From Erythrocercus mccallii (lineage: Eukaryota; Chordata; Aves; Passeriformes; Dicruridae), in NCBI GenBank assembly GCA_013397435.1, contig VZRG01000188.1, positions 186,001 through 250,000 on the forward strand: 64,000 nucleotides of DNA, read 5' to 3'. Of the stretch, positions 12,691-25,333 are shown piece by piece (the first letter of the stretch is position 1; each line of letters begins with the position of its first letter). The notes beneath the pieces were generated by a model. That model saw nothing but the letters and a program-made list of their open reading frames with translations. It was not told where the DNA came from and did not search any database. A program made the position numbers and the translations under genes.

Positions 12691-14084
12691 CTCTACCCAA
12701 ATGTGCTTGGTCAGATTTCCTCCATCCCACTGATGCAGCTTCCTCCATCATCTTCCTGCATCTTCCTCCATCATCTAACTCCTGCAAAAGCCACTTGCAA
12801 TCAGCCACCAGGGAATACATGGTCACAAATCTGTGACTTTCAAATGCAGATCACATCCCCTTCCAGCGGTCTCCAAAGAATCCCTTATTTCCTCCAGAGC
12901 TGCAACCCCAAAGACAGTGTGGGATGGGGCTGAGTGAGGCCTTGGCAGGCACAGAGTGAAGAAATAAACATGAGGGTGGAGTTCAGGATACAAATAGAAC
13001 CAGAGGAACCAGGATCTTGTAAAATGGTCAGTGATTATTTTTTTGTTCCCCCTAAATCTTGACCTAGCATTATACAGATTGTGTTTTTCTTCGGAGCTGT
13101 CCCTCATCTCAGTTTCATTCTACTTATTCTCTCTTGTTATACTGTGAACAAGATCACAGTTATCAGCCTGTTAAACTGACACTGAATAGTCTTTAGCTGA
13201 GAGTCTAAACTTCTTCTTACCAATGGATTTATTTGTGGCTGTATTTTATACCTTCCAAAGCATCTGTAAATAAAGCTCAAGTTCAAGACAAAGTCTGCTG
13301 TCTGCCCTGCTTTGGTCAACTCTCCTTCCAGTCCTTGAGACAAACACAGAAGCAACAAGAATTCTCTTGTTCTGTCACCAGGGTTAACTTAACTTTTAAT
13401 TCTAACGGAATGATGGAAGAGGAATCATACTGAGTAAGCAGGCACTAACAAAAAGGGCAACCATTGCAATTATTAACTGCAATTTACACCATGTCCTACC
13501 CTCTTGGAAGGGTAAAACCCAAGTCAGGTACCAGATACCCATTGTGAAATGGGGTTAGAAGTCCTTTTTGCTTGAAATCAAGTTCATGACTTCTTCAGCT
13601 GAACTGGCTGGAGGAAATTTAGAAATATAGTCATTAAATTTCTGTGTAAAAGTGGGTTTATTTCCCCTCAACATTGTGACACAGGCAACACAGGGAGGCA
13701 TCGTTGAGCTACAAAGTGGAGTTCTCAGAAGGCCCTGCCAAAGAGAAAAGGATCATGTCAATATTTATTAGACTTTTCAGCAGCTTGTTAAGTCAGTGGG
13801 AGAGCTGAATCCCAGACAAACTCCAATTAGATTTAGTTTCAAAGTGAAGACTTCTTCCTAAACTATCCAGCAGGGAAATGTCTCTGGCACTGGCATGGGC
13901 TTCTTTCTTACCACTTTCTTAACTCTTTGTTATCTGCAATTATCACTATGGTCAAAGTTTTTATGGTGCTGGTATAGGAAACATTGCTCTCCAGAGATGG
14001 ACAATGTTGGGCAGACACTTATGAAGGGTTTGTTTAAAATTCCCCTATTATTTACATAATTTTGGCAAAAGATAATGCTTGTGT
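12691..14084. other. Single-copy stretch, nothing recognised
   Basis: About 1.4 kb. Apart from the small 23-bp doublet at its left end, no repeat, exon or RNA gene can be supported. Confidence 0.5.
12735..12780. repeat. Imperfect 23-bp tandem doublet
   Basis: Two 23-bp units (12735-12757 and 12758-12780) share CTTCCTCCATCATCT with a few mismatches. This is pyrimidine-rich DNA just beyond the CR1 fragment. Confidence 0.7.
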
Positions 14085-14334
14085 TGAAAATGAGCAGAAT
14101 GAGGGTAGATGTAGATTAGGTATCAGGAAGAAATTATTATGAGAGTGGTGAGGCCCTGGCACAGGTTGCCCAGAGGAGCTGTGGTTGCCCCGTCCCTGGA
14201 AATGTTCAAGGCCAGGTTGTGTGGGGCTTGAAGCAACCTGGGATAGTGGGAGGTGTCCCTGCCCATGGCAGGAGATTTGGACCTGAATGATTTTTAAGGT
14301 CCCTTCCAACCCAAATCATTCTGTGATTCCATGA
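14085..14334 (+). mobile_element. CR1 LINE fragment (plus), 250 bp
   Basis: GAGGGTAGATGTAGATTAGG, AGGAAGAAATTATTATGAGA, GGCACAGGTTGCCCAGAGGA, GTCCCTGCCCATGGCAGG and GGTCCCTTCCAACCCAAATC, ending in the ATTCTGTGATTCCATG tail. A clean sense copy of the CR1 3' end, 5'-truncated. Confidence 0.95.
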
Positions 14335-16658
14335 AAATCTCTTCTCGTGAAGAGGAAGAGGAATTTTTCCATAGATGGGGTGGGTGTTGTAGTTGCAAAA
14401 ATCCTCACAGCAGTGCCTTCAGCTGATTCGCTCAGACTGAATGAGCCTCAAGGCAACCAAAATGCCCCTGCTTTTGAGAGCAACTAAAGGGCAATCCAGA
14501 AAGGTTTAACAAGAATTCCTTTTCTATAAGGGGTCCTATAAGGGGAAAAGTATCTTTCTTGGAGGTGTATTTTTACTGCATGATGGAGGAGTGGAGCAGG
14601 TCTGGAAGGAAGGAAACAACTGGTGTGAGACATCTTTCTGCAGCGCTTGGGAGACTTGGAGGCAAATGTGAGACATGTCAAGCTCTTCTTCCCAGTTTGC
14701 AGCCAGGGTGGGACAGGGATCATAACCCAAATTCATTTATTTTGGAGACCACTGTGGACTAATTGCAAAGGAAAGAGTTGTGGAAAACAGTAGAGAGAGA
14801 TGAAAACAGCTGCTCCATGAAGTTTTACCCTTAGGAAGAGCTTTAGGGTGAAAAGTTCTCACTTTGCTAAAGAACTTGGCAGAAGTAGCACTTTTCCTCT
14901 GAGTACTAGACAGACAACCTGGGGTTCCCTGGGGAAAACAATGAAATAAAAACATTAATTCAGATCAGCAGCCATTTCCTCTGATCCTGTGGATCTTGTC
15001 TCTGAGTCCTTATTAAGTGCACATCAATAGTCAGAGACGTTCCAATGAGAATTCCATGACTCATTGCCTATAGAAATAATATTTTCATCAAAACTGCCTA
15101 GATTTTTTTTCCCCTTGGGGGTTTATCCCTAAGTGGCTTTTGAGAGTAAAATTCAGCCATTTCAGCCATGTGACCTTGCACTGCCATGAGGAACTGTTTA
15201 CACAGTGTGCACTCCAGTGTCCCAGACTAAACACAAACCAGGGATCTGTATTCAAACTCCTCTTTCCTGGCCTTTCATTTACATTCTTATATGAAAGCCA
15301 CTACTGCAGAAAAGAGTAAAAACCTATATTTCTGTTTCAATGCCTCCATTCTGCAATTCAAGACAGTTTTACTTTACCCAAGGAGCACGTATTTAAAACC
15401 AGATTGAAAAACCATTTGTTTGAAGTGTGCTTGTGGAGGTTGCTTTACTCTATTCCCTTTCTGGGAGCACAAATATGGAATATAATCCACCTGGAAAAAG
15501 AAGATTTCTATTGATAGCTTCATTTAGCAGTCCTTTTTGCAAAAAACCTACTTCTTTTACAAATCAGGTTATGTTCTTTCATGAAGACTCCAGTTGATAT
15601 GTTCAAAATTCTACATATGTAAATAAAAAACAAAATAAGGGGTTTTTACTTCCTCATGCTCTTCATGCTTTCCCTTTCTACCTCTGACCTTTTCTTGCCT
15701 ACAAATGTGATTATTGAAAAAGCCTTATTAAAGTACATTATTTCCTTGTTATAGTAAGGTTATTTTTTAAGAGGAAATTTCCAAGAGGATATTCCAAGAG
15801 GAATATCATGTGCAGAGCAAAGAAGTTGCTGTACTTCCTCCTCCTTTGGACAGTGACTTGTGAAGAGAGAGGAATAGAGAAAAGTAATATGTCTTTCTGG
15901 AAAGAAAAAAACCAGGCCTGTAGTCCTGGTACCAATCTAGTAAATCTAAATTCAATTTAGTAGTTCCAGATATTGCCTGTGGGAAACAGCAGGTTGAATT
16001 TTAGCTGCTTGATGGAGTGAAAACCCAGATTACCTGCTCTCTAAGGTTATTTTAGCCTAAGTTAAGATTTTTTTTCCCTTTCCTGATAGTGTTCATGACC
16101 TATGAAAATTCATCTCTGGCAAAGCAAAACAGAAGAGAGCAAATAACAGAGCTTTGCCAGCTTTTCTCCAGGATCTAATAATTTTTCCTACTATCAATTC
16201 CTACTTTTAGTACATTTATTTCCTCTCCAGGATTTTTGTCCCATCTTTCACTGCTGATTTCCCTGAAATATTAGGGAGCCTGGTAACTTCTCTTTCATTC
16301 TCAGTCTGCATCTCCTGCATCCCCAGGGCTTTCTGCAGCTTGAGATGGGCTGACTGCAACTCTCAGAGCACTGACAAAACACAGCTTGAGTAGCTTGAAA
16401 GTTGGCTAACGTCTAGATGAGTCAATGTATTATTCCAAGATAGACTCGAGGTACCAAGACAGAGCCCTGATGTAAAACCTGGGACAGAGGAACAGCAGAA
16501 CAGATAATGGGGAAAGCAGCTGAGCTGCAAAACTCCTGAAGGTCCCAGAACTAAACCAGCAGTGAAACTGTACAGAGAACTGCAGATCCCTACTGTAGCA
16601 AGTTACGAATTTGCAAAAATAAATGTTGACATGTAGCCAGAATATGTTCGTGCTGGGG
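14335..16658. other. Single-copy stretch, nothing recognised
   Basis: About 2.3 kb without recognisable repeats or exons. Several short open frames lie on the minus strand near 14484-14955. They lack splice context and recognisable motifs. Confidence 0.5.
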
Positions 16659-16965
16659 ATTCACAGAGTGTTTTGGGTTGGAAGGGACCTTAAAGAAATC
16701 CAGTTCCACAGCCCTGCCATGGGCAGGGACACCTTCCACTATCCCAGGTTCCTCCAAGTCCCTCCAACCTGGCTTGGAACCTTCCAGGGATGGGGCAGCC
16801 ACAGCTTCTCTGGGCAACCTGTGCCTCACCACCCTCACAGGAAGAAATCCTCTTAAATATCCAGTCTAAACCTGCTCTCTTCACCTTAAAGCCTTTCCCC
16901 TTGTCCCATTACTACCTGACTTTTTACAAAGTCCCTCTTCAGAATTCTTGTAGCTCCCTTCTAGT
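16659..16965 (-). mobile_element. CR1 LINE fragment (minus), ~305 bp
   Basis: ATTCACAGAGTG, GGGTTGGAAGGGACCTTAAA, CCATGGGCAGGGACACCTTC, CTTCTCTGGGCAACCTGTGC, TTTCCCCTTGTCCCATTACT and AAGTCCCTCTTCAG. A well-preserved reversed CR1 3' end. Open frames here belong to the repeat. Confidence 0.95.
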
Positions 16966-18987
16966 TTTAATTGGATGATTTAAGATGTTGGAGGTGTTTA
17001 ATCAGAATATGATGCTATTAATTATCTTGAATGCTATAAATTTTACCACTGTCATCTGAAACAGGCAAGGAACCCATCCCAGCAGCATAATTCTGCAAAG
17101 CCAGGCTTGAGCCTCCTTCCCCACAGAGACCAGGAGTTAGCAAAATTAATTGTTTTATTTTTCCAGTTGGCATGGCTGTGCCAAGTTTTCAGCGTGGTGA
17201 CTGACCAGTCTAGGCTACAGTACAGAGACACAAGAGGAGACCACCTGGAGAGCAGCACACTGAATGGATCTGAAGTGGATGATTATAATTTGCTATTTAC
17301 TCAACACTATAAATAACATGACATTTTTCAGTAAGTACCAGAGCAATAATCAGCTCCCCACACTGAGCTATTGTAGCTTGTGTTGATATAATGCAAAATT
17401 ATGCTCATCTATTTATTTTTTGTTGTTCTGACTAATGTGTGACCCCAATCCAAAGCATCCTCTGGTGTCTGATTCACCGTGTGCTGCTGGCCTGTAGGAT
17501 TTCTTTCCCAGTGTGCATGAGGGGATTCCAGCCCTGGGGACCTGCTGTGCAGATGTAGTGAAAGACTGAATAACTCACCTGAGACCTGCTCAGATGGGAG
17601 CAGAGAACAGAGGAAACAATCAGAGGGAAAACTAACAGCAACCACAGCGTGGTTTCCTCTGGGCAAAGTCCCACATTCTCAACAGAGGTGTGCAGGTGAG
17701 GTTTGCAATGTTGAGTGAGTCCAATGAGGGGTTTTTGGGGGAGGGTTTACTGTGACAGAAATATTTAACGTAAGCAGATGTAGATGTGGATGATCTGTGT
17801 GCTGCACATGTACATGCAAACAATTATTATCAATGTTTCTACCTAAGCAGGATTGTGTAATAATGGAGAGGATCTGCCCTGAATGTGCATTTTCAGTCCC
17901 AGCTGGATTGTCCCAAGGGCCACCCAGCAACAGCAAACTGGTGATGTTTGTGAAACAGCTCCAGGACTTTACTGAGGTGGTCCCAAAGACCAGAAGTTCA
18001 GCCACATAAAGAGATGCCAGTGATGCATCAAACACTTGGGGACACAGAGCTCATGTGAGTCACAGCCAAGGTAAAACCCAACAAGGCTGTGCAGATGCCA
18101 CTTTCCATCCCAGATTTGTGACTTGTACTGTTTAGGCCTTTTTTTTTTTTGAGAAATAATTCTTCCTCCACACTTCAAAAGCAGTTTCTTTAGGCTTCAA
18201 AATTCTTCCCTCTTATGAGTCTCAAAACATTTGACACAAGGAGCTTTTAAGCATGATATAAATCTTTTGTCTCCAGATAAACATTAACTTCTCATCCTTC
18301 CCTGGTCTTCATCTCTACTCATTTGTCTTTTATTAACTACTCAGTCTATTAAATTCCCAGGACTGTAACCCTCTTTTCAACTGATAATTGTAGAGCATCT
18401 TATACAAAACTTTGTGCCAGGGTTGGGATTCTGAGTAAGTGCAGACAATTTCTCTTGTTTATTTTACCTGCAACATAAGGGATAAAAAAGGATTTGCCTC
18501 AAGACATTTATTAGCAGTGAACTTTGCTCATGATACAATTTCTCACTCCTTCTCCACAGCAGACATTTATTGATAAATTCCAAGTGTTCCAGATAAATGA
18601 ATTAACATTACAATGGAACTGTTTCCAGTTCCGATCTTGCCAGCAAAGAGGGAAGGTCTATGTCTTTCCAGATGTGTTGATTTGCTATTGGAGATAACAT
18701 GGAAATAACATTTTTTCCTCTTCAACATGTCAGTGAAATAGTTCCCTGAATTCATCATTTTATGGGGGGAAAAGAAGTGGCTTTTTTTGCATCAAAAATA
18801 AAACTGGTGTAAAGTGTTTTTATATGGATATTTTCAGTCAGGCTTATCTCATTTAAGAGATTTCTGCTGAGCCATCCAATGTGGATATCTCAGTCTGTAA
18901 AATTCTGTATTGGGATGTCCCTGCCTTCCATCTGTAAGTCTGAAGAGGGAGAGAGCACAAGAGAAATATTTGGCCACAGAGAGTTTT
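16966..18987. other. Single-copy stretch, nothing recognised
   Basis: About 2 kb. It contains a T-run at about 18139-18150. Minus-strand open frames (for example 17679-18035) have no recognised domain and no splice support. Confidence 0.5.
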
Positions 18988-19161
18988 ACAGACATAAATT
19001 CATTGAGGTTGGAAAATCCTTCTAAGATCATCAAGTCCACTTGATCATCAAGCACTGCCAAGCTTCCACTAAACCAGGTCCCTGAGTGAAACCTAAACAC
19101 ATCTTTTAAAACCCTCCAGGGGCTGTGACTCCACCACTGCTCTCAGGCAGATCTTCAATCT
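18988..19161 (-). mobile_element. CR1 LINE fragment (minus), older subfamily
   Basis: AATTCATTGAGGTTGGAAAA then CTTCTAAGATCATCAAGTCC and CCACTAAACCAGGTCCCTGA and GGGGCTGTGACTCCACCACT. This is the CR1 subfamily with GTGACTCCACCAC in place of the GGGGCATCCACAG block. The tail octamers are eroded. Confidence 0.85.
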
Positions 19162-20732
19162 CTCTCCTTTATTTTTCTCTTTCACCTTGCTGCTTTTCCT
19201 TGCTGAGTAAATTGAGCTGAAGATTGTCTGATCAGAGCAGGCTCAGAAGTGCTCAGCCCACTCTGCTCATGGCAAAAAGATTCCAAATTCCACAAAAAAA
19301 TCTCTTGGGATAAAGGTCCAGACCTTAAGTAAATGTGACTCTGGCAATGAAATAATTAGATTTATAAAGGATTTTTTTAAAAAATATTTAAAAATAACAA
19401 TATTCAATTATTTCTTTCTACTTGATTTTCTCAGCTTTTTTTTTTTTCTGTAACAAATTAGAAGAATCTTAAAGATTAAAGTGCTTTGAAGCTGAGAGAT
19501 TGTCATTAATTTTGTGATGATAAGATCAATCCAGAGGATGAGGTTTCAGTTTTGTTTTACTTTTGAGATACTGAGCATTTGACTTGATTTCCTTTCGTTT
19601 GTTAGGGCTTTCTTGCTGATGAGGTGATTGCTCATGTGAGTGACTTCAGGTATCAACCTGATTAATGTTCAAGATTAAAAAAAAATGCAGCTTTTCAGCC
19701 CTGTGCCTCAGACTTAAATTCAGAGTCAGCATTGAAAGAGAGATGTTCTGAAAGCTGGGAAAAGATGCTGCACACCTAATTGCAATAATAACCAGTAAAA
19801 TATTAGCAAATTTATTGGGCTTTTTCTGCTTGAAAAAAAATTTAAAGGAAGTTCATTATGCTCTGTAATCCTGCTTAAATATTCATCTTGTTTTTAATGA
19901 ACCACATTCATTTTTAAAATGTTCAACCTGAGACGCCATCTAGCATGATTTGATAATAATAAAATTTCTGTATAAGTGTAAAAGGGACAAGAACAGTAAA
20001 AATAATTGTATCTCTAAACACCCTAACCAGTTTTCTCCTGACTAATGAGCAGCTGTTTTTCATTAGCAGCATGGTTTTATCTCTTGCCTATCAACCTGCA
20101 CAGCTGGGCATATTAGAAATAGCTCAGTGCACTGTGGAACGTATGTTTCCTAAACTGCAGAAACAAATGAGAAGGAGGTATTGGAGCTTTTTTCTTTAAA
20201 ATTAAAAAAAAAAAATTGGAGCTGATTTCTCTCACGCTATTATTCATTACGGTGTCATATCTGGAGGCTTGATGTGGGAATGGGATATTACTGCTCTGCC
20301 TGCTGTAGAATTGCAGAAAATAGTTCATACCTTGCAGAACTTGTGCTACAACGAGCAGAAACTGAGTCACAGGGAGCTGAAACCTTTTGCTCGAGGTTGT
20401 GAAGCGAAGAAGGAGCAACAGCTAAAGCAGGAATTGTTTCATCTGCCTTTTCTAGCCCTCTAACTTCTCTCCAATTCTGTATCAGACAGGATCCAGCTGG
20501 AAGATGAACAGTGGGAGAGTTTGGAATTTGAATGGTGTAAAATAAACCAGAGCTTGAGCCTAAATATTTCTTTATGATCTTGCAACTGTCAAGACAGTTG
20601 CAACTTCAGGCCAGTAGATACCAACTCAGTAAGATTTTTGAATCATTCTTCTAGTCTTGAAAAATAAAGAAATAAATCCTAAGGCAAGCTTAAGACGAGT
20701 AAAAAATAATTTTTGAAACAAAAGGAGTTAAG
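19162..20732. other. AT-rich single-copy stretch
   Basis: About 1.6 kb, no gene recognised. The part from about 19780 to 20110 is AT-rich with many TAAT/ATTA cores, which is the texture of some conserved non-coding elements, but conservation cannot be judged from one sequence. Confidence 0.45.
20042..20066. promoter_or_regulatory. Homeodomain-like inverted repeat around an E-box (candidate)
   Basis: CTAATGA (20042-20048) and its exact inverse TCATTAG (20060-20066) flank CAGCTG (20050-20055). TAAT cores are typical of homeodomain sites and CAGCTG of bHLH sites. Function is inferred from motif grammar only; such short motifs also arise by chance. Confidence 0.2.
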
Positions 20733-20880
20733 AGATCATAGAATCATTTGAAGTTGGGAAAGTCTTCCAAGATCATGAAACCCAACCTTTGATCAAATAC
20801 CTCATGTCCACTAAACCATTTCGCAAAGTGTCTGCTTGGTTTGTTTGGGTTTTTTGAACATTCACAGGAAGATCCTCCAT
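20733..20880 (-). mobile_element. CR1 LINE fragment (minus)
   Basis: ATCATAGAATCATTTGAAGT, GGGAAAGTCTTCCAAGATCA and TGTCCACTAAACCATTTCGC, from the subfamily with the CCACTAAACCATGTCCC block. The distal part is diverged. Confidence 0.85.
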
Positions 20881-20923
20881 CCCTGTTATTTATTTCATTT
20901 ACATTGTATTTATTTGAAAATCA

Positions 20924-21060
20924 AAATCACAGAATGGGTTGAATGAACCTTAAAGGCCATCCAGTTCCACCCACCTGCCATGGGCAGGGACATCTTCCAC
21001 TATCCAAGCTCTGTCCACCCTGGCCTGGAACACTTCCAGGGATGGGACAGCCATCACAGT
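20924..21060 (-). mobile_element. CR1 LINE fragment (minus), second of a close pair
   Basis: AATCACAGAATGGGTTGAAT, CTGCCATGGGCAGGGACATC and CACTTCCAGGGATGGGACAG. It has the same orientation as the copy ending 44 bp upstream but belongs to a different subfamily. The two are therefore separate insertions rather than one broken copy. Confidence 0.9.
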
Positions 21061-22820
21061 AGATGTTTTGCATTGAGTGAAGTGGAATAAATACAAACAA
21101 AGCCACCTTGTGTCAGTGTGGATGTGATTCTTCTGTAGGTCACAGCATTGGAGGGAATCACTGGGGCTCAGGAATTTAGATTGAAGAACTAACGCTTTGT
21201 TTAGAAGGAACCTCTGGGTATTCCTAGTCATGTTTAAAATAATATTGTGGCCAATATCAAGGGTGGAGTCAGATGTAGACAGGAAGGGAGCCTTCCCTGT
21301 CCTTCCTACAGAATAAGGTACCTTTACTTTTAATTGCAGTGCCAAAGCAAGGCATTATTCTGCAATATTTTGGTCCAGAAGAAATATATAAATCATTTTC
21401 CCCTTTAAAATAAAAAAAAAATAAATTAATCTCTTCTTAGCAGGCCCTAGTCCTGGCTGCTTGTTTATTGCAGCTCAGTGTGTGAAGTTAAGGCCTCATT
21501 ATTTACTTAAGCATCACTTGGTATTCCTACCTTTAAAGATAAATGCAATTAATGAAAACTTTGAAATAGGTCTTGTGCTTTCACTCAGAAGTATAATGTA
21601 CATGTCTCCCTGTAAACTCCCCTGGTGTAAGAAAGTAATCAAAATCCTATTATACTGGCTTAACTGCCTGCTGCCAGCTTTGTTGACCTTGTTTGTTCAG
21701 AAATTAAAAGGCAGGTCATGGCAGGGCTGAACTGCACAACCAGGTAGCACAGAGAGACAGAAGAGAGGTGCTCTGCTTATTTGCAGGGTGTCAGACAGAT
21801 CACACCACACTTAGGCACCAGATTTGGATAGGAGCAGTGTTTTAAACTGGCTTCTCCCAAATGCAGAAATCTTATATGTTTGTGTGCTTTGAAAGAACGC
21901 TTTGATTTTGTTTTGTTTTCCTGTTTTTCCAAAGAACTTGTGAAGCCGGGTTTCTGCTGGGCTTTATTAGCACTCACTGGTATATTTATAAATGTATAAA
22001 TACACATTCTGCATCTAGATGGCAACAGCTGAAGAAGCTGTCACACTTCCACTCTCAGGAGAGAAATGCACACAGCTCCTTGAAAAAGTGGCACCCAAAA
22101 AGTCACAATACTGTCTTGAGAATGGGCATGATATAGAAAGAAGATTTAAGGAGGTAATTTATTATGGAAAAGCAGGATAGTTAAGAGCATCCATAAATTA
22201 CCCTGAAATAAGAAATTATTTTCTTTATTCTGTGGGAAAGAAAGAAGAATTTGCATTGATTTACAGCAAAGAATCCACAGTGTCTCCTGAAAGGAAATAC
22301 ATATCCTAGGGTGGACCAGATATTAGTTTGAGGCAGAAAGACAAGAAATTTGGGTCTGCATTGGTTAAACCTTCACTCACCTTGTTTTGTGCCATTTCCT
22401 TTTGGTAGGACACATGGACTGGTGTAAGCCAGCACTGCTTTCTGCGGTAGTGCTCAGAGACCTTCCTGGCCCATCCCTGTCCCAGGACCCTAATCCTAAC
22501 GCCAACTTCAAACCTGGCTAAAAACTTGCCTAAAATCCACCAATCCCTACAGGAGATTAATTTGACTGAAATGGCACAGGGTAGAGCAACAAGGCAAAGC
22601 AACTCATATAATTCTACCCTTTCTCTTCCTTTTATAAATTTCACATTTTATTTATCATATGATAACAGGAGCCCTTTATGCAGAAGACTTATGCATGCCA
22701 GAATTCCTCCCAAGACCACTGTAAATGGCTTTCTGTCCATCTGTCCTTTACTCTCCCCAGTCACACTCATCCGACTAAATGGGGAATTCAATAAGTGATC
22801 TGGAATCTGGTTCCCTTTTT
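21061..22820. other. Single-copy stretch, nothing recognised
   Basis: About 1.8 kb. An A-run lies near 21410-21422. No exon, repeat family or RNA gene can be supported. Confidence 0.5.
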
Positions 22821-22952
22821 CATGGAATCATAGAATAATTGAGGTTGAAAAAGACTTTTAGGATCATCATATCCAACTGTCAATCACGTTTACCATTGAA
22901 CCACATCCTCAAGTGTTACCTCCACATGTTTTTGGAGCATGTTTTTTCAGAG
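22821..22952 (-). mobile_element. CR1 LINE fragment (minus), eroded
   Basis: CATGGAATCATAGAATAATT, GAGGTTGAAAAAGACTTTTA, GGATCATCATATCCAACTGT and CATTGAACCACATCCTCAAG. This is the older subfamily, with many substitutions. Confidence 0.8.
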
Positions 22953-24543
22953 AGGTGCAATGACTTGCAGTGCATCCTGGTTTAAAGTCATTGTGCCAAA
23001 GAGTTCAGCTGAATTTCACCCTGAAAGGGCAGAATTGTCTCTGTTGCTTTATAACTGAACAGGGATGACAAGGTCGAGTGTAAATATCTGTATATATTCA
23101 TGTATGTATTTGTATATACAAAAGCAAAACTGTCCTGTTTGGTTTAAGTGGAGGAGAGGAAGATGGCTCACACCTAAAGATAGAGGCAGAGAAATGAAGC
23201 AATACATCACAGAATTAAATCTTTCTGGAAGAACAGTTTCTCCTAAAAATCTCAAATGATATTTTCCAACTGAGACTCAGAAGACAGGCTAAATCCTCCT
23301 TATAACTCCCACGCTCGTTTTTTCTTTTAGATGAATAAAACTTTCAGTACAGGAAAAACTCAATGATTAAAAATTACAAATATCCTGAATATGCAGCACT
23401 TTGATGCAAACATCTTTGCAGTAAAAGGCCAGGTGTTATATTAAACAGCGTTTTTATCTGATCCCTGTGGAAATATTCCCTCTGGAAATGTGGCAAATCT
23501 TTCATTTTAAAGGAATCTGTGAATTCTAGGGCATTACACGGTTGCAAAAAGTGTATTCAAATGCTAATACAGCTTTGGAAAAGCTGAGGAATTGCCTCCT
23601 GCTTGACAAGTTTATATGGAGAGGAATTTTCTTCTGACTTAGAATTCCTGACAATAGCTGAGTACAAAACCAGAAACTTCAGCACTGGTTGGCCTTGTTC
23701 AATGATATTTGATTGGAAGTGATGTCAGCTCAGTCTTGGCTGGAAGTATTGATTACACATATATGTAGGGGCTGAAACTGCCAATTAATCTGTTAATTAT
23801 TAGAGATAATTCTGTCCTTTTGCTTCCACCACATATGCATTTTACAGCTATACCTACCAGAGGAACAATTGCTGCATGCAACATGAATGGTCCATAAAAG
23901 TTCTTTCTAAATGGATTACATTAAAAGGCAGAGTTATTTATGATCACTTCTTATGACATGTTGCTGTATGGCTTCCCTAGCTTCAGAGAAATTCAATTTT
24001 CCTGTCTTATTTTCTTTTTCCTTTCTTTCTTTTCCCTTCTTTCCCTTGACAGTAATTCAAAGCTAAGACTGGCAGAGAAGGGAGGAGGAGGCAAAGGAAA
24101 GCTCAGAACCATGGTTCTGTCTTTTGAAAGTCCTGGAAATTCTGCTCTAAGCAGGGACATTTTTCTTATTTGCTCTCTTTGGATCCTGCTCCCCTGCATT
24201 GCTTGTCAGTAAAAATGATCATAATTCCGCAGGCACGATGGATCTGATTGCAGCATAAGATGTGAAGCTGGAACTGATTGCAAAATCATCATGAAAACCT
24301 GGCTGAGGACTAACCTGTCACCATCAGAGAGGCTCTGACCTCCAGACTGTGGCAAATGTTTGGAAGGAGATCGCATTTTTGAGTAATTAGTCAGAGAGGT
24401 CACTGCTGAAACCCCTCTTCATCAGTGCTGCTTTGCACTCGCCTGTCTGATTCCTCATCAGAGCTGATCAAAATCTAAAATTAGTGACATCCAGCTAGTG
24501 ACATTCAAAGGGAGACTACAGCAACCAGAATCAGCCAGGCTAC
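22953..24543. other. Single-copy stretch with a pyrimidine tract
   Basis: About 1.6 kb. A 39-nt uninterrupted pyrimidine run (24010-24048) is the only low-complexity feature. No gene recognised. Confidence 0.5.
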
Positions 24544-24606
24544 AAATCACAGAATCATAGAACGGTTTGGGTTGGAAGGGACTTTAAAGATCATTTCATT
24601 CCAACC
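24544..24606 (-). mobile_element. CR1 LINE (minus), left piece split by an LTR
   Basis: AAATCACAGAATCATAGAAC, GGTTTGGGTTGGAAGGGACT and TTTAAAGATCATTTCATTCC ending in CAACC. The CR1 consensus continues without a gap at 25329 on the other side of the inserted LTR. Confidence 0.95.
24602..24606. repeat. Target-site duplication, left copy (CAACC)
   Basis: Identical to 25329-25333; generated by LTR element integration into the CR1. Confidence 0.85.
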
Positions 24607-25328
24607 TGTCCTGGTTTAGAAAGAACAGGTATCTGCCAGCGAAAGATGGAATTTCCCTTGGAATAGAGAATGTAAACCCCTTCCCCCAAATTATAATTAT
24701 AATTTTGCAATTAAAGACTTTCAGGCAAAGATTTGGGAATAGGAACAACAGCTCTTTACTAGTAATATTAAAAATACAAATGTAGTACAGAAAGACAAGC
24801 AAACAAATAGAAAACCCCTGACAGAGTCAGGGACATGACCTGACACCCTGTTGGTCAGGGTGTTAGAGGCAATCCAGATGAATCCTCCCAGAGTAACAGA
24901 TGGAGTTCTGTGGAGTAGAGATGATCCTGTAGAAAAAGTCCAGTGGTGTTGAGATGGGTCCAGTCTTCCTCCGGGGAATCCAGTGGAGAACCAGATCCCT
25001 GGTGTTCCAGTGCCTCAGTTTTATCTAGGTAGGAACTCCGGGCCCTCCACCATGGGGTGGAGCATCTCACAGTGGGATGATGCAATGTGTCATGTCATTG
25101 GTGAGCCTTAATGGCCCATTATCAGCAGATATCCCCTGGAGGGAGGATGAGTGGTGAAAGAGATAAGAAACACTGCCCCACCTGGTTTTAACAGCTGGGC
25201 CATTACCAGAAGGCATCTGCCAACCTCCCCCTGCAGTTACAAGAGATAAAGAAAAAAAAAAACTTTCCCCAACTGCTCTCAACAGATGAAATAGAATACA
25301 CATTTTTTTGGTCCCATGACCCAAGACA
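24607..25328 (-). mobile_element. Solo LTR of an avian endogenous retrovirus (minus), 722 bp
   Basis: On the plus strand the element begins TGTCCTGGTTTAG and ends CCCAAGACA, so its termini are the retroviral 5'-TG...CA-3'. Read on the minus strand, the region ...TTTGCCTGAAAG... through ...TAAACCAGGACA matches the end of LTRs common in songbird genomes, which gives the orientation. A perfect 5-bp target duplication CAACC flanks it (24602-24606 and 25329-25333). No internal gag/pol/env sequence is present, so it is a solo LTR left by recombination between two LTRs. A 5-bp duplication fits an ERVL-like (class III) element but does not exclude class I. Minus-strand open frames inside it are not genes. 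Confidence 0.9.
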
Positions 25329-25333
25329 CAACC
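25329..25333. repeat. Target-site duplication, right copy (CAACC)
   Basis: Identical to 24602-24606; directly abuts the CA end of the LTR. Confidence 0.85.

Noticed and set aside
24855..25324. Retroviral or host coding frames inside the LTR
   Set aside because: They fall wholly within a solo LTR, show no gag/pol/env features and have no start context.
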